This document shows positions 37,368 through 48,130 of a stretch of 64,000 nucleotides of DNA, piece by piece. The position numbers and the translations under genes were made by a program. This DNA comes from Burkholderia sp. E7m39 (lineage in GTDB: Bacteria > Pseudomonadota > Gammaproteobacteria > Burkholderiales > Burkholderiaceae), in NCBI GenBank assembly GCA_001319865.1, contig BBSL01000034.1, positions 121,442 through 185,441 of the forward strand, in the 5' to 3' direction. The notes below the pieces were generated by a model, which made no database searches, was not told the DNA's origin, and worked only from the letters and a program-made list of their open reading frames with translations. Positions within the stretch are counted from its first letter, which is position 1. Every line of letters starts with the position of its first letter.

Positions 37368-38939
37368 TCATGCCTCCCGCCGAGCCGCCTCAAGAGAGGC
37401 ATGCGCCCCCCCGGGGGGCAACGAACGAAGTGAGTGTGGGGGCAGGTCCACCCCTGCCGGCGCCTTGCGATGCCAGTCGGTGACGCGCTGGAACGCGTCC
37501 GCTACCTGGAGCATGCGTGCTTCATTGAAATAGTTGCCGATGATCTGCAAGCCGACCGGGCGCTGCGCATTCGCGCCCGCGCCGAAGCCGCACGGCACAC
37601 TCATGCCCGGCAAACCGGCGAGGCTCACCGACAGCGTGTAGATATCCGCGAGATACATCTGCACGGGATCGTCGCCCTTCGCGCCGATATCCCACGCCAC
37701 CGACGGCGCCACGGGCCCCATGATCACGTCACAGGTCTTGAACGCTTCCTGGAAGTCCTGCGCGATGATGCGGCGGATTTTCTGCGCCTGCAGGTAGTAC
37801 GCGTCGTAGTAGCCGTGCGACAGCACGTACGTGCCGACCAGAATGCGGCGCTTGACTTCCGGGCCGAAACCTTCGGCGCGCGACTTCTTGTACATGTCGA
37901 GCAGATCGCGATACTCGGCCGCACGATGGCCGTAACGCACGCCGTCGAACCGCGACAGGTTCGACGATGCTTCCGCCGGCGCGATCACGTAGTAGACGGG
38001 AATCGAGAGTTCCGTCTTGGGCAGCGTCACGTCCACGAGCGTCGCGCCGAGCGCTTCGTATTGCTTGAGCGCGGCATTGATGGACGCGCGCACGTCGTCG
38101 GCGAGGCCCGCGCCGAAGTATTCCTTCGGCAAGCCGATGCGCAAGCCCGCGAGCGGCTTGTCGCCCGACGCCGCGCCATCCGACCACGACTGGCCGAGAT
38201 AACGCGTGTAGTTTTCGTGAGCGTGCGTGAGACTGGTCGAGTCGCGCTCGTCGAAACCCGCCATCGCGTTGAGCAGCAGCGCGCAGTCGGCGGCCGTCTG
38301 CGCCATCGGGCCGCCCTGATCCAGCGACGACGCGAACGCGATCATGCCGTAACGGGACACGCGGCCATAAGTAGGCTTGATGCCCGTGATGCCCGAAAAC
38401 GATGCCGGCTGACGGATCGAGCCGCCCGTGTCGGTGCCCGTCGCGGCGGGCGCGAGGCGCGCCGCGACAGCCGCCGCCGAGCCGCCCGACGAGCCGCCCG
38501 GCACCGCCTTGCGGTCCCACGGGTTCTGCACGGGGCCGAAGTGCGAGTTCTCGTTCGACGAACCCATCGCGAATTCGTCCATGTTCGTCTTGCCGACGCA
38601 CACCATGCCCGCCTGCGCGAGACGCTCGACGACGGTGGCATCGAACGGGCTCACGTAGTTTTCGAGCATCTTCGAGCCGGCGGTGGAGCGCCAGTTGCGC
38701 GTAACGAACACGTCTTTATGCGCGATGGGCAGGCCCGTCAGCGGGCCAGCGTTGCCGGCGGCGATGAGCGCGTCGGCGGCTTGCGCCTGCGCGAGCGTCT
38801 GCTGTTCGTCCACGTGCACGAACGCGTTGAGCGCCTTGTGAGCGTCGATCCGCTTCAGATACGTCTGCGCCAGTTCGACTGCGGAGCATTGCTTCGCGTC
38901 GAGCGCGGCGCGCAGTTCGGTCAAGCTTTTCTCATGCAT
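37368..38939 (-). CDS. gatA: aspartyl/glutamyl-tRNA(Asn/Gln) amidotransferase subunit A, with repeat-derived C-terminal extension
   Basis: A 523-residue amidase-signature enzyme that releases ammonia from glutamine for the GatCAB complex. The Ser-cis-Ser-Lys triad is Lys75 (AHKDVF), Ser150 ([13 protein letters not shown]) and Ser174 ([10 protein letters not shown]). Typical GatA ends shortly after DWHRKAPAG; here 26 further residues (from about [15 protein letters not shown]) are encoded by a C/G-rich intergenic palindromic repeat (37381-37446) until the TGA at 37368, which overlaps the gatB start region. The start at 38939 ([10 protein letters not shown]) matches the family; upstream open sequence to 39065 does not. 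Second gene in gatCAB. Confidence 0.96.
   Translation of the reverse strand: MHEKSLTELRAALDAKQCSAVELAQTYLKRIDAHKALNAFVHVDEQQTLAQAQAADALIAAGNAGPLTGLPIAHKDVFVTRNWRSTAGSKMLENYVSPFDATVVERLAQAGMVCVGKTNMDEFAMGSSNENSHFGPVQNPWDRKAVPGGSSGGSAAAVAARLAPAATGTDTGGSIRQPASFSGITGIKPTYGRVSRYGMIAFASSLDQGGPMAQTAADCALLLNAMAGFDERDSTSLTHAHENYTRYLGQSWSDGAASGDKPLAGLRIGLPKEYFGAGLADDVRASINAALKQYEALGATLVDVTLPKTELSIPVYYVIAPAEASSNLSRFDGVRYGHRAAEYRDLLDMYKKSRAEGFGPEVKRRILVGTYVLSHGYYDAYYLQAQKIRRIIAQDFQEAFKTCDVIMGPVAPSVAWDIGAKGDDPVQMYLADIYTLSVSLAGLPGMSVPCGFGAGANAQRPVGLQIIGNYFNEARMLQVADAFQRVTDWHRKAPAGVDLPPHSLRSLPPGGAHASLEAARREA
37381..37446. repeat. Burkholderiales-type C/G-rich intergenic palindromic repeat
   Basis: Contains CCCCCCGGGGGG at 37407-37418, followed by AACGAACGAAGTGAGTGTGG and a second G-run that can pair with the C-run, and flanked on the other side by GAGGC. 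Elements of this wording (C-run, G-run, ACGAACGAAGTGAGTG, G-run) are scattered between genes in Burkholderiales. Here it lies inside the end of gatA rather than between genes. Copy number in the genome cannot be judged from this window. Confidence 0.6.
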
Positions 38940-39093
38940 TGCGTTTTTCCTGGAAAGCGCGGCGGCACATCCGGCCGCCGTGAAGTCATCCGGCTGCCCG
39001 CGCGCGGGCCCGTTCCGGATTGAGCGGGCGTGGCGCGCGCAGTGCTTCGCACGCGTGACACACACCCTGTGCTTAATGACGCTTTGTCGGCGC

Positions 39094-39393
39094 TTACTCG
39101 ATGACCTTCGGCACCAGATACAGACCTTCCTGCACGGCGGGGGCCGGACGTTGGTACTCGTCGCGATTCACATGTTCAGTGACGGCGTCGTCGCGCAGAC
39201 GCAGCGCCACGTCTTCGATCTGCTCGATCGGGTGCGCGAGCGGCGCGATGCCCGTTGTATCCACCGCCTGCATCTGTTCGACGAGGCCGAAAAAATCGTT
39301 GAGCTGCGTGAGCGTGTGCTCGGCGTCGGCCTCGGGCAATTCGAGCCGCGCGAGATGGGCGATGCGTTTCACATCGGTCAGAGTCAGGGCCAT
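39094..39393 (-). CDS. gatC: aspartyl/glutamyl-tRNA(Asn/Gln) amidotransferase subunit C
   Basis: A 99-residue GatC, the small stabilising subunit that wraps between GatA and GatB. Start [21 protein letters not shown] and end [12 protein letters not shown] are family hallmarks. It heads the gatC-gatA-gatB operon on the minus strand, divergent from mreB. A 154-base gap separates it from gatA. A TATAAT on the minus strand at 39533-39538 is the likely promoter minus-ten. Confidence 0.96.
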   Translation of the reverse strand: MALTLTDVKRIAHLARLELPEADAEHTLTQLNDFFGLVEQMQAVDTTGIAPLAHPIEQIEDVALRLRDDAVTEHVNRDEYQRPAPAVQEGLYLVPKVIE

Positions 39394-40818
<1,425 letters not shown>

Positions 40819-40937
40819 GCTTGCCAGTCTCCATGTCAGCAGCGCGCATCGAAAGGCTGGCTTTGCCAGCCTTTGTGCGCTGGGCGCGCCGCTAGCGCGC
40901 CGCAGTCTCATCCATCCGCTTACGCTCTCCGGCGACC

Positions 40938-42056
40938 ATGGAATACAGTCCGCCGCCCTTATTCAAGCAAGGCCCTTCGGCGCTCGCACGACTGATCATC
41001 TTCGTGATGATCGCGCTTGCCCTGCTCATTTCCGACGCGCGCTTCCGCACGCTCGAAATCGTTCGCGGGGTGCTCGGCGCGGGCTTGTATCCGCTGCAGC
41101 GAGTCGCACTCGTGCCGCGCGACATCTTCATGGGCGCCGCCGACCTCGCCGTCACGAGCGCGACGCTGCGCAGTGAGAACGACAAGCTGCGCGCGCGCAA
41201 TCTGCAGTTGTCGCAGCAGGCCAATCAGGCCGCGCAGCTCGGCGCGGAAAACGCGCATCTGCGCAATCTGCTGCAGCTGTCGCAACGCATGACGACCCGA
41301 TCGACGCCCTCCGAAATCCAGTACGACACGCGCGATCCGTTCACGCAAAAGGTCGTGATCGGCGGCGGTTCGCAGCAGGGGATCAAGGATGGCTCGCCCG
41401 TCGTCAATGAAGAAGGCGTGATCGGCCAAGTCACGCGCGTGTTCCCGATGCAATCGGAAGTCACGCTGCTCACCGACAAAGACCAGGCCGTCCCCGTGCA
41501 GATCGTGCGCACGGGTTTGCGCAGCGTGATCTACGGTACGCCGAAGGGCGAGGCGCTCGACCTGCGTTTCGTGCCGATCAGCGCCGACGTGGTCGCGGGC
41601 GACGAACTCGTGACGAGCGGACTCGACGGCGTGTACCCGCCCGGCCTGCCCGTCGCGAAGGTGGTGCGCGTCGACAAGCAGGCGGACACGGCGTTCGCGC
41701 GCGTCGTCTGCCAGCCCATTGCGCCCGCGCGCGGCGCGCGTGACCTGCTTGTCCTGCATTACGAAAGCACCGTGCCGCCGCGTCCCGCCGACGAACCCGA
41801 TCCGGCCACCGTCGCCAAGGAACTGAAAAAGAAGAACGCGAAAGCGCAGGACAAGGGCAAGCCAGGCGACAAGGACGCGAAGCCGGCGCAACCGGCGTCG
41901 GCGGCTGCTGTGCCCGCCGCGCCCGCCAAGCCCGCTCCCGCTGCGGCCGCATCGTCGGCGAAAAGCAACGGCAAGGCATCGGGCGAGAAAAAGCCGGCCG
42001 CCGACAAGGGCACGCGGACACAAGGCGCGCAAGCCGCTCAGGGGGCCAAGCAATGA
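40938..42056 (+). CDS. mreC: rod shape-determining protein MreC
   Basis: A 372-residue bitopic inner-membrane protein. One transmembrane helix (about 19-37, LIIFVMIALALLISDARF), a periplasmic coiled coil (about 75-118, SENDKLRARNLQLSQQANQ), then two beta-domains containing GSPVVNEEGVIGQVTRV and VPISADVVAGDELVTSGLDGVYPPGLPVG-like sequence. From about residue 285 the tail is Lys/Ala/Pro-rich and low complexity, longer than in E. coli, and probably disordered. MreC bridges MreB, MreD and the PBP2-RodA synthase. It overlaps mreD by four bases. Confidence 0.96.
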   Translation: MEYSPPPLFKQGPSALARLIIFVMIALALLISDARFRTLEIVRGVLGAGLYPLQRVALVPRDIFMGAADLAVTSATLRSENDKLRARNLQLSQQANQAAQLGAENAHLRNLLQLSQRMTTRSTPSEIQYDTRDPFTQKVVIGGGSQQGIKDGSPVVNEEGVIGQVTRVFPMQSEVTLLTDKDQAVPVQIVRTGLRSVIYGTPKGEALDLRFVPISADVVAGDELVTSGLDGVYPPGLPVAKVVRVDKQADTAFARVVCQPIAPARGARDLLVLHYESTVPPRPADEPDPATVAKELKKKNAKAQDKGKPGDKDAKPAQPASAAAVPAAPAKPAPAAAASSAKSNGKASGEKKPAADKGTRTQGAQAAQGAKQ

Positions 42057-42565
42057 ATCGCCCGCAGTACATCCTGCAGCCCGTCAACCCCTATTTCATT
42101 GCGTTCAGCCTCGCCGCCGCGTTCCTGCTGAACATGATGCCGTGGGGGCGTCTGATCGGCGTGCCGGATTTCGTCGCGCTCGTGCTGCTGTTCTGGAACG
42201 TGCATCAGCCGCGCAAGGTCGGCATGGGTATCGCGTTCATGCTCGGCCTGTTGATGGACGTGCACAACGCCAGCCTGCTCGGCGAACACGCGCTCGCTTA
42301 CACGCTGCTCTCGTACGGCGCGATCACGATTCACCGCCGCGTGCTGTGGATGTCGATCGGCGTGCAGGTTTTCGCGGTGATGCCGCTTCTGGTTGTCGCG
42401 CAGCTCGTGCCCTTCGTGATCCGCCTGCTGACGGGCGCGTCGTTTCCGGGCTGGGGCTATCTGATCGACGGGTTCGTGGAAGCAGCGCTCTGGCCTGTCG
42501 CGAGCATCCTGCTGTTGATGCCGCAGCGCCGTCCGGCCGATCCGGACGACACGCGCCCAATCTGA
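42053..42565 (+). CDS. mreD: rod shape-determining protein MreD
   Basis: A 170-residue inner-membrane protein with about five hydrophobic helices. Start MNRPQYILQPVNPYFIAFSLAAAFLLNMMPWG and DFVALVLLFWNVHQPRKVGMGIAF are characteristic of the family, described here in two pieces. It works with MreB, MreC and RodA-PBP2 in lateral wall growth. It starts inside the mreC stop (ATGA) and ends 185 bases before mrdA. Confidence 0.95.
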   Translation: MNRPQYILQPVNPYFIAFSLAAAFLLNMMPWGRLIGVPDFVALVLLFWNVHQPRKVGMGIAFMLGLLMDVHNASLLGEHALAYTLLSYGAITIHRRVLWMSIGVQVFAVMPLLVVAQLVPFVIRLLTGASFPGWGYLIDGFVEAALWPVASILLLMPQRRPADPDDTRPI

Positions 42566-42750
42566 GCGCCCGCGCGCCTTTCGCTGATGAACGCGAACTT
42601 TTCCGGTCGCTTCCATCAGCGTTCGATCAGCGAAGCGCCGCTCGACAAGACAACGCAGGGCAAGGATGTGCAACATCTCGTCAGCGCCGCGGCGGCGCGC
42701 CCTCGCCGAACTGATTCAACCCGCATAACCGGCAGTTCCTGCCCAACCGC

Positions 42751-45207
42751 ATGACCGAATTCAAGGACACCCAACAGCAGCTCACGAAATTCCGCCTGCG
42801 CGTCGCGGCGGCGGGGCTGTTCGTGTTCGTCTGCTTCGGGCTGATCGGGTTCCGCTTCCTGTTCCTGCAGGTCTGGCACTACAGCAAGTACTCACTGCAA
42901 GCCGACGAAAACCGCATTTCGGTTGCGCCGATCGTGCCGAACCGCGGCATCATCACCGACCGCAACGGCGTCGTACTCGCCAAGAACTACTCGGCGTACA
43001 CGCTCGAAATCACGCCGTCGAAGCTCAACGACACGCTCGACAACGTGATCGACAACCTCGCCACGGTCATCACCATCGACGCGCGCGACCGCCGGCGCTT
43101 TCGCAAGCTGCAGGAGGATTCGAAGAACTTCGAGAGCCTGCCCATCCGCACGCGCCTCACCGACGACGAAGTCGCCCGTTTCACCGCGCAGCGCTTCCGT
43201 TTTCCGGGCGTCGAAGTGCGCGCGCGCCTGTTTCGCCAATATCCGCTCGGACCGACCGCGGCGCACGTGATCGGCTATATCGGCCGCATTTCGCAGCGCG
43301 ATCAGGACAAGATCGACGACGCCAGCGACCAGAACGACAGTGATCCCGACCACTACGATCCGCGCCTCGACGCGAACAACTACAAAGGGACCGACTACAT
43401 CGGCAAGATCGGCGTCGAGCAGAGCTATGAGACCGAGCTTCACGGGCTGACGGGTTTCGAGGAAGTCGAGGTGACGGCGGGCGGACGGCCCGTGCGCACG
43501 CTGTCGCGCACGCAGGCGACGCCGGGCAACAACCTCGTGCTGTCGATCGACATTGGCTTGCAGCAGGTCGCGGAAGAAGCGTTCGCGGGCCGTCGCGGTG
43601 CGCTGGTCGCAATCGAGCCGTCGACGGGCGACGTGCTCGCGTTCGTGTCTGCCCCGAGCTTCGATCCGAACTCGTTCGTCGACGGCATCGACCAGCAGAC
43701 CTGGGACGAGCTGAACAACTCGCCCGATCACCCGCTGCTGAACCGCCCGCTGCACGGCACCTACCCGCCCGGCTCGACGTACAAGCCGTTCATGGCACTC
43801 GCCGCGCTGACGCTGCACAAGCGCACGCCGCAATGGGGCTTCCAGGACCCGGGCTCGTACACGTTCGGCGGCCACACGTTCCGCAACGACGTGCCGCAAG
43901 GTCAGGGCTGGATCGACATGAACCGCGCGATCATGGTGTCGAACGACACGTACTTCTACATGCTCGCGCACGATCTCGGCGTCAACGCGATCGCAAACTT
44001 CATGAAGCCGTGGGGCTTCGGACAGCTAACCGGCATCGATATCGCGGGCGAGGCGCGCGGCATCCTGCCTTCCACCGAATGGAAGCGCAAGGCGTATCGC
44101 AAACCGGAACAGCAGAAGTGGTACGAAGGCGAGACGATCAGCCTGGGCATCGGCCAAGGTTATAACTCGTACACCATTCTGCAACTCGCGCACGCCACGG
44201 CGACGCTCGCGAATAACGGCACGCTGATGCGGCCGCACCTCGTCAAGGAAATCGAGAACCCGATCACGCGCGCGCTGCGCGCCACGGTGCCGAAAGACGA
44301 CGGCCGCGTCGACGTGAAACAGGCCGATATCGACGTCGTCAAACGCGGCATGGAAAACGTCACGATGAATCCGTCGGGCACCGCGTACCAGGTGTTTCGC
44401 AACGCCGCGTATCTGTCGGCGGGCAAGACGGGTACGGCTCAGGTGTTCTCGCTGCAGGGCGCGAAGTACCACGGTCACGCGCTCGCCGAACATCTGCGCG
44501 ATCACGCGCTCTTCATCGCGTTCGCGCCCGCCGACAACCCGAAGATTGCCCTCGCGCTGATCGTCGAAAACGGCGGCTGGGGTGCGCAGGCGGCGGGACC
44601 GATCGCGCGGCGTGTGCTCGATTACTACCTCGTCGACCGGATGAAACCCGGCGTCGAGGCGGCGGCTGTCACGGCGGCTGCGTCGGCGACGGAGGAAACC
44701 TCGGCGCCCGTGATCGGCAGCGCGCCGCCGGCACCTAACGGCGAGATCCAGCCGGTTTCCGTTGCTGCCGGTTTCACGGCGCTGCCGCTGCCCGTCGGCG
44801 CATCGACCCCGCACGCGACGCCCGCATCGGACGCTTCCGGCGCAGCCGCCGCTTCGGGCGCAACAACGGCGGGCGCGGCTTCCGCGCCGGTCGCGGCGGC
44901 GCCGCGGCTCGCGTCGGCAACTCAAGCAACCCGAGCGGCTCAATCAACTCAAGCCGCATCCGCAACTCAAGCGGCAAAGCCGGCCAAGGCGCCGCGCGTC
45001 GCATCGGCGACGGGCGCGCCTTCGCCCGCCGCATCGAACGCGACAGCGAATGCGGCCGCCGCGCCCGTCACGGCATCCGACGCCCGCAAGTCACCACGCA
45101 AACCCCGCCCGGCCAGCGAATCACGGCCGGTTGCCGCTGCGCCGTCGCGCACCGACGAATCGCAGGCCGCGCCGCGCGGCCCGGTTTCCGGCGGCATCGA
45201 CGAGTAA
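42751..45207 (+). CDS. mrdA: penicillin-binding protein 2 (class B, elongation transpeptidase), long C-terminal tail
   Basis: An 818-residue PBP2. Single N-terminal anchor (about 20-40), pedestal domain starting at PNRGIITDRNGVVLA, and the transpeptidase domain with SxxK at Ser342-Lys345 (GSTYKPF), SxN as Ser397-Asn398-Asp399, and KTG at 559-561 (SAGKTGTAQV). PBP2 cross-links new peptidoglycan with RodA. The homologous part ends near residue 635; the last 180 or so residues are Ala/Ser/Thr/Pro-rich, low complexity, with Gln-Ala-Thr repeats, far longer than in E. coli. A stretch around DQNDSDPDHYDPR (194-206) is also a local insertion. rodA follows after 10 bases. Confidence 0.95.
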   Translation: MTEFKDTQQQLTKFRLRVAAAGLFVFVCFGLIGFRFLFLQVWHYSKYSLQADENRISVAPIVPNRGIITDRNGVVLAKNYSAYTLEITPSKLNDTLDNVIDNLATVITIDARDRRRFRKLQEDSKNFESLPIRTRLTDDEVARFTAQRFRFPGVEVRARLFRQYPLGPTAAHVIGYIGRISQRDQDKIDDASDQNDSDPDHYDPRLDANNYKGTDYIGKIGVEQSYETELHGLTGFEEVEVTAGGRPVRTLSRTQATPGNNLVLSIDIGLQQVAEEAFAGRRGALVAIEPSTGDVLAFVSAPSFDPNSFVDGIDQQTWDELNNSPDHPLLNRPLHGTYPPGSTYKPFMALAALTLHKRTPQWGFQDPGSYTFGGHTFRNDVPQGQGWIDMNRAIMVSNDTYFYMLAHDLGVNAIANFMKPWGFGQLTGIDIAGEARGILPSTEWKRKAYRKPEQQKWYEGETISLGIGQGYNSYTILQLAHATATLANNGTLMRPHLVKEIENPITRALRATVPKDDGRVDVKQADIDVVKRGMENVTMNPSGTAYQVFRNAAYLSAGKTGTAQVFSLQGAKYHGHALAEHLRDHALFIAFAPADNPKIALALIVENGGWGAQAAGPIARRVLDYYLVDRMKPGVEAAAVTAAASATEETSAPVIGSAPPAPNGEIQPVSVAAGFTALPLPVGASTPHATPASDASGAAAASGATTAGAASAPVAAAPRLASATQATRAAQSTQAASATQAAKPAKAPRVASATGAPSPAASNATANAAAAPVTASDARKSPRKPRPASESRPVAAAPSRTDESQAAPRGPVSGGIDE

Positions 45208-45217
45208 GGAGAAAGGC

Positions 45218-46366
45218 ATGCAAATCGACAAGCGCGCCTGGCTCGAACGCATCAAGAAGATGTTCGCGGGCTTCGACCGCCCGCTCGCACTGATCGTGTT
45301 TCTGCTGCTGTGCGTCGGCATCGTGACGCTGTACAGCGCGAGCATCGACGTGCCCGGCCGTGTCGAGGACCAGCTGCGCAACATCATCCTGACGTTCGCG
45401 CTGATGTGGGTGCTCGCCAACATCCCGCCCACCACGCTGATGCGTTTCGCCGTCCCGATCTACACGTTCGGGGTCGCGCTGCTGATCGCCGTCGCGATGT
45501 TCGGCCTCACGCGCAAGGGCGCGAAACGCTGGATCAATGTCGGCGTGGTCATTCAGCCGTCGGAGATTCTCAAGATCGCGACGCCGTTGATGCTCGCGTG
45601 GTACTACCAGCGCCGCGAAGGCAACATCCGCTGGTGGGATTACATCGTCGGCATGCTGATTCTCGCCGTGCCCGTCGGCCTGATCGCGAAGCAGCCCGAC
45701 CTCGGCACGGCCGTGCTCGTGTTCGCATCGGGCCTGTTCGTCATCTACTTCGCGGGCTTGAGCTTCAAGCTGATCGTACCCGTGCTGGTGGCGGGCGTGA
45801 TCGCCGTCGCCGCGATCGCGACGTTTCAGGACAAGATCTGTCAGCCCGAAGTGCAATGGCCGCTGATGCACGATTATCAGAAGCACCGCATCTGCACGCT
45901 GCTCGACCCGACTTCCGATCCATTGGGCAAAGGTTTCCACACGATCCAGGCCGTCATCGCGATCGGCTCGGGCGGCCCGCTCGGCAAGGGCTGGCTGAAG
46001 GGCACGCAGGCGCACCTCGAGTTCATCCCCGAAAAGCACACCGACTTCATCTTCGCCGTGTTCGCGGAGGAATTCGGCCTCGCGGGCGGCGTGGTCCTGC
46101 TGACGCTTTACATGGCGCTGATTGCGCGCGGGCTCTTTATCGCGGCGAACGGCGCGACGCTATTCGGCCGGTTGCTCGCGGGCTCGCTAACCATGGCGTT
46201 CTTCACGTATGCGTTCGTGAACATCGGCATGGTGAGCGGCATTCTGCCCGTGGTCGGCGTGCCGTTGCCGTTCATGAGCTACGGCGGCACCGCGCTGACG
46301 ACGCTCGGCTTCGCAATCGGCCTGATCATGAGCGTCGCGCGACAGAAGCGGTTGATGCAGAGCTGA
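45218..46366 (+). CDS. rodA: peptidoglycan glycosyltransferase RodA (SEDS family)
   Basis: A 382-residue SEDS-family membrane protein with about ten helices that polymerises glycan strands with PBP2. Hallmarks: IQPSEILKIATPLMLAWY, IAKQPDLGTAVLVFASG, the catalytic loop region EKHTDFIFAVFAEEFG, and the C-terminal PLPFMSYGGTALTTL. The ATG at 45218 has a strong AAGGAGAAAGG; an open frame reaching back through the mrdA tail is not part of the gene. Last gene of the rod cluster; terminator at 46392-46426. Confidence 0.97.
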   Translation: MQIDKRAWLERIKKMFAGFDRPLALIVFLLLCVGIVTLYSASIDVPGRVEDQLRNIILTFALMWVLANIPPTTLMRFAVPIYTFGVALLIAVAMFGLTRKGAKRWINVGVVIQPSEILKIATPLMLAWYYQRREGNIRWWDYIVGMLILAVPVGLIAKQPDLGTAVLVFASGLFVIYFAGLSFKLIVPVLVAGVIAVAAIATFQDKICQPEVQWPLMHDYQKHRICTLLDPTSDPLGKGFHTIQAVIAIGSGGPLGKGWLKGTQAHLEFIPEKHTDFIFAVFAEEFGLAGGVVLLTLYMALIARGLFIAANGATLFGRLLAGSLTMAFFTYAFVNIGMVSGILPVVGVPLPFMSYGGTALTTLGFAIGLIMSVARQKRLMQS

Positions 46367-46391
46367 TCCCGCAGCATGCAAGATGCAAAAC

Positions 46392-46426
46392 AAAACGGCG
46401 CCTGAAAATTCAGGCGCCGTTTTTTT
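46392..46426 (+). terminator. rho-independent terminator of the mre/mrd/rodA cluster
   Basis: Fifteen perfect pairs, AAAACGGCGCCTGAA with TTCAGGCGCCGTTTT, two-base gap, then a T-run. It also precedes the convergent Sel1 gene and may work in both directions. Confidence 0.95.
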
Positions 46427-46465
46427 GTTGGGGCTTGCGCTATTGCCGCTTCGTTGCCGCTTCGC

Positions 46466-47176
46466 TTATTGCGGCTTCGCTTCGTGCGATTCGCGCAATT
46501 GCGTGCTCAGTTGCTGATATTTGAGCCGCGCCGCCGGGTCGCCTTGCGCGGCGGCCGCCGCGTAATATGCCCGCGCGACATTCAGGTTCTGCTGCACGCC
46601 GTCGCCGCCGCGCTCGTAGAACGAGCCTGTAACGTATTGCGCCGTCATGTCGCCGCCCTCGGCCGCTTTCTTGTACCAGAAGAAGGCTTGCTGGTTGTCG
46701 CGCGCGGTGCCGCGTCCATCGAGAAACTGGTTCGCCAGCGCCAGTTCGGCCTGAATGTGCCCTTGCTGCGCAGCCTTCAGAAACCACTGATGCGCTTCCA
46801 CCGGATCACGCGCCACGAACTCACCATCGTCGTACATCTTGCCGTACACGTATTGCGCATGCGACATGTTGGCGTCGGCGGCCTTGCGCAGCCACTTCTT
46901 GCCTTCGTCGACGTTCGCGGGGCCGCCTTCGCCGTTGAGCAGCATCATCGCGTAGTTGAACTCGGCGAGACGGCTGCCGCGCTGCGCGGCCTTGCGAAAC
47001 TCGGCGAGCGCGGACGTAAAGTTGCCCGCGTTGTAATCGGCGACGGCCGTTTGCGTTTCCATATCCGACGACGGCGGCGTCTTGCTCTGCGCATGTGCCG
47101 CCGCGCCAGCCGATAACGCGGCGAACATGACGACACGCGATGCCACGCGCATCGCGTGCAACGACAACAGCTTCAT
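46466..47176 (-). CDS. secreted Sel1-repeat (TPR-like) protein
   Basis: A 236-residue protein with a signal peptide (MKLLSLHAMRVASRVVMFAALSAGAAAHAQ, described in parts: basic start, hydrophobic core, AHAQ cleavage) and about five Sel1-like repeats such as AQYVYGKMYDDGEFV and AELALANQFLDGRGTA. Sel1 repeats mediate protein-protein contacts; a periplasmic adaptor role is likely but not specific. The ATG at 47176 has an AGGAGG ribosome-binding site and overlaps the aldolase stop by four bases, so the two are cotranscribed. I see no relation in function to the aldolase. Confidence 0.85.
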   Translation of the reverse strand: MKLLSLHAMRVASRVVMFAALSAGAAAHAQSKTPPSSDMETQTAVADYNAGNFTSALAEFRKAAQRGSRLAEFNYAMMLLNGEGGPANVDEGKKWLRKAADANMSHAQYVYGKMYDDGEFVARDPVEAHQWFLKAAQQGHIQAELALANQFLDGRGTARDNQQAFFWYKKAAEGGDMTAQYVTGSFYERGGDGVQQNLNVARAYYAAAAAQGDPAARLKYQQLSTQLRESHEAKPQ

Positions 47177-47955
47177 GACCTGACCTCCTGCAGCGCCTGT
47201 CGCGTGGTACGCAACAGCCACATCACGTCGGCGGCCAGCGCGATGAAGCGAAAGCCCTCCGACCGGTATTGCCGCGCGCCCGCGACGTCCAGCGCAAAGA
47301 TGCCCGTCGCGACACGCGCGCGATGCGCAACATCGAGGATGTGCTTGATCGCGTCCTGCACTTCAGGGTGCTTCGAATCGCCGAGATGGCCGAGACTCGC
47401 GGCGAGATCCGCCGGTCCCACGAACAGGCAATCGATGCCCGGCGTCGCCGCGATCTGCTCCAGGTTTTCGAGCGCGCGCGCCGATTCGATCTGCATGATG
47501 GTCGCGATCTGCACGTTGGCGTTCTGCAGATAGTCGCGCCGCATTCCGTATGCCGCAGCGCGCACGGCACCCGCGACGCCGCGCAGGCCGTCCGGCGCTT
47601 CCGCCGTTGCGTATTGCGTCAGCCGGACGGCATAGGCCGCTTCGTCGGCTGTCTCGATGTTCGGGAACATCAGCGTGCGCGCGCCCGCGTCGAGCACCCG
47701 CTTGACGAGCCATTGCTCGACGGCGGGCAGGCGCACGACGGGTTCCGTCGGCAGATGCGCCGCAGCAATCGCGCGCAACTGGCCCGTGACATCGGCGCTG
47801 TCGTTGGGCGAATGCTCCATGTCGATCAGCAGCCAGTCGAAACCGGCGTGCGCCAGCGCTTCCGCCGCGCTATCGCTGCCAAGCGACAGCCACAGGCCGA
47901 AGAGCGGATCGGGATCTTTCAGACGCAGCTTGAGTGGATTGGTGAACGTGCTCAT
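47173..47955 (-). CDS. HpcH/HpaI-family class II aldolase
   Basis: A 260-residue TIM-barrel aldolase of the HpcH/HpaI family. Motifs: LWLSLGSDSAAEALAHAGFDWLLIDMEHSPND (given in parts: substrate loop, then the catalytic His in MEHSP), metal-binding Glu in IMQIESARALENLEQI, and FVGPADLAASLG with the Asp ligand. Members cleave 4-hydroxy-2-oxo acids into pyruvate and an aldehyde. The substrate may be 2-keto-3-deoxy sugar acids or hydroxyketopimelate; no catabolic cluster is adjacent to decide. It overlaps the Sel1 gene by four bases. Confidence 0.88.
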   Translation of the reverse strand: MSTFTNPLKLRLKDPDPLFGLWLSLGSDSAAEALAHAGFDWLLIDMEHSPNDSADVTGQLRAIAAAHLPTEPVVRLPAVEQWLVKRVLDAGARTLMFPNIETADEAAYAVRLTQYATAEAPDGLRGVAGAVRAAAYGMRRDYLQNANVQIATIMQIESARALENLEQIAATPGIDCLFVGPADLAASLGHLGDSKHPEVQDAIKHILDVAHRARVATGIFALDVAGARQYRSEGFRFIALAADVMWLLRTTRQALQEVRS

Positions 47956-48130
47956 CGCGCGCCTCCCGGTGAAAACGTGGCAGCGCTGGAGCGAACGACG
48001 ACGCGGCCGCGAAGGCCGACGTCAACGACAGAAAGAAAGTGGCGGGCGTAACGCCCGCAGCGTAGCGCGGTGACCGGCATGTCTCGCTCCGTGTGGTTAT
48101 CGAAACGATCATACCGTGACAATAACCCGT

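Noticed and set aside
44762..45217. Extended rodA start inside the mrdA tail
   Set aside because: Homology and the strong AAGGAGAAAGG ribosome-binding site place the start at 45218; the upstream frame is antisyntenic low-complexity translation of the PBP2 tail in another frame.
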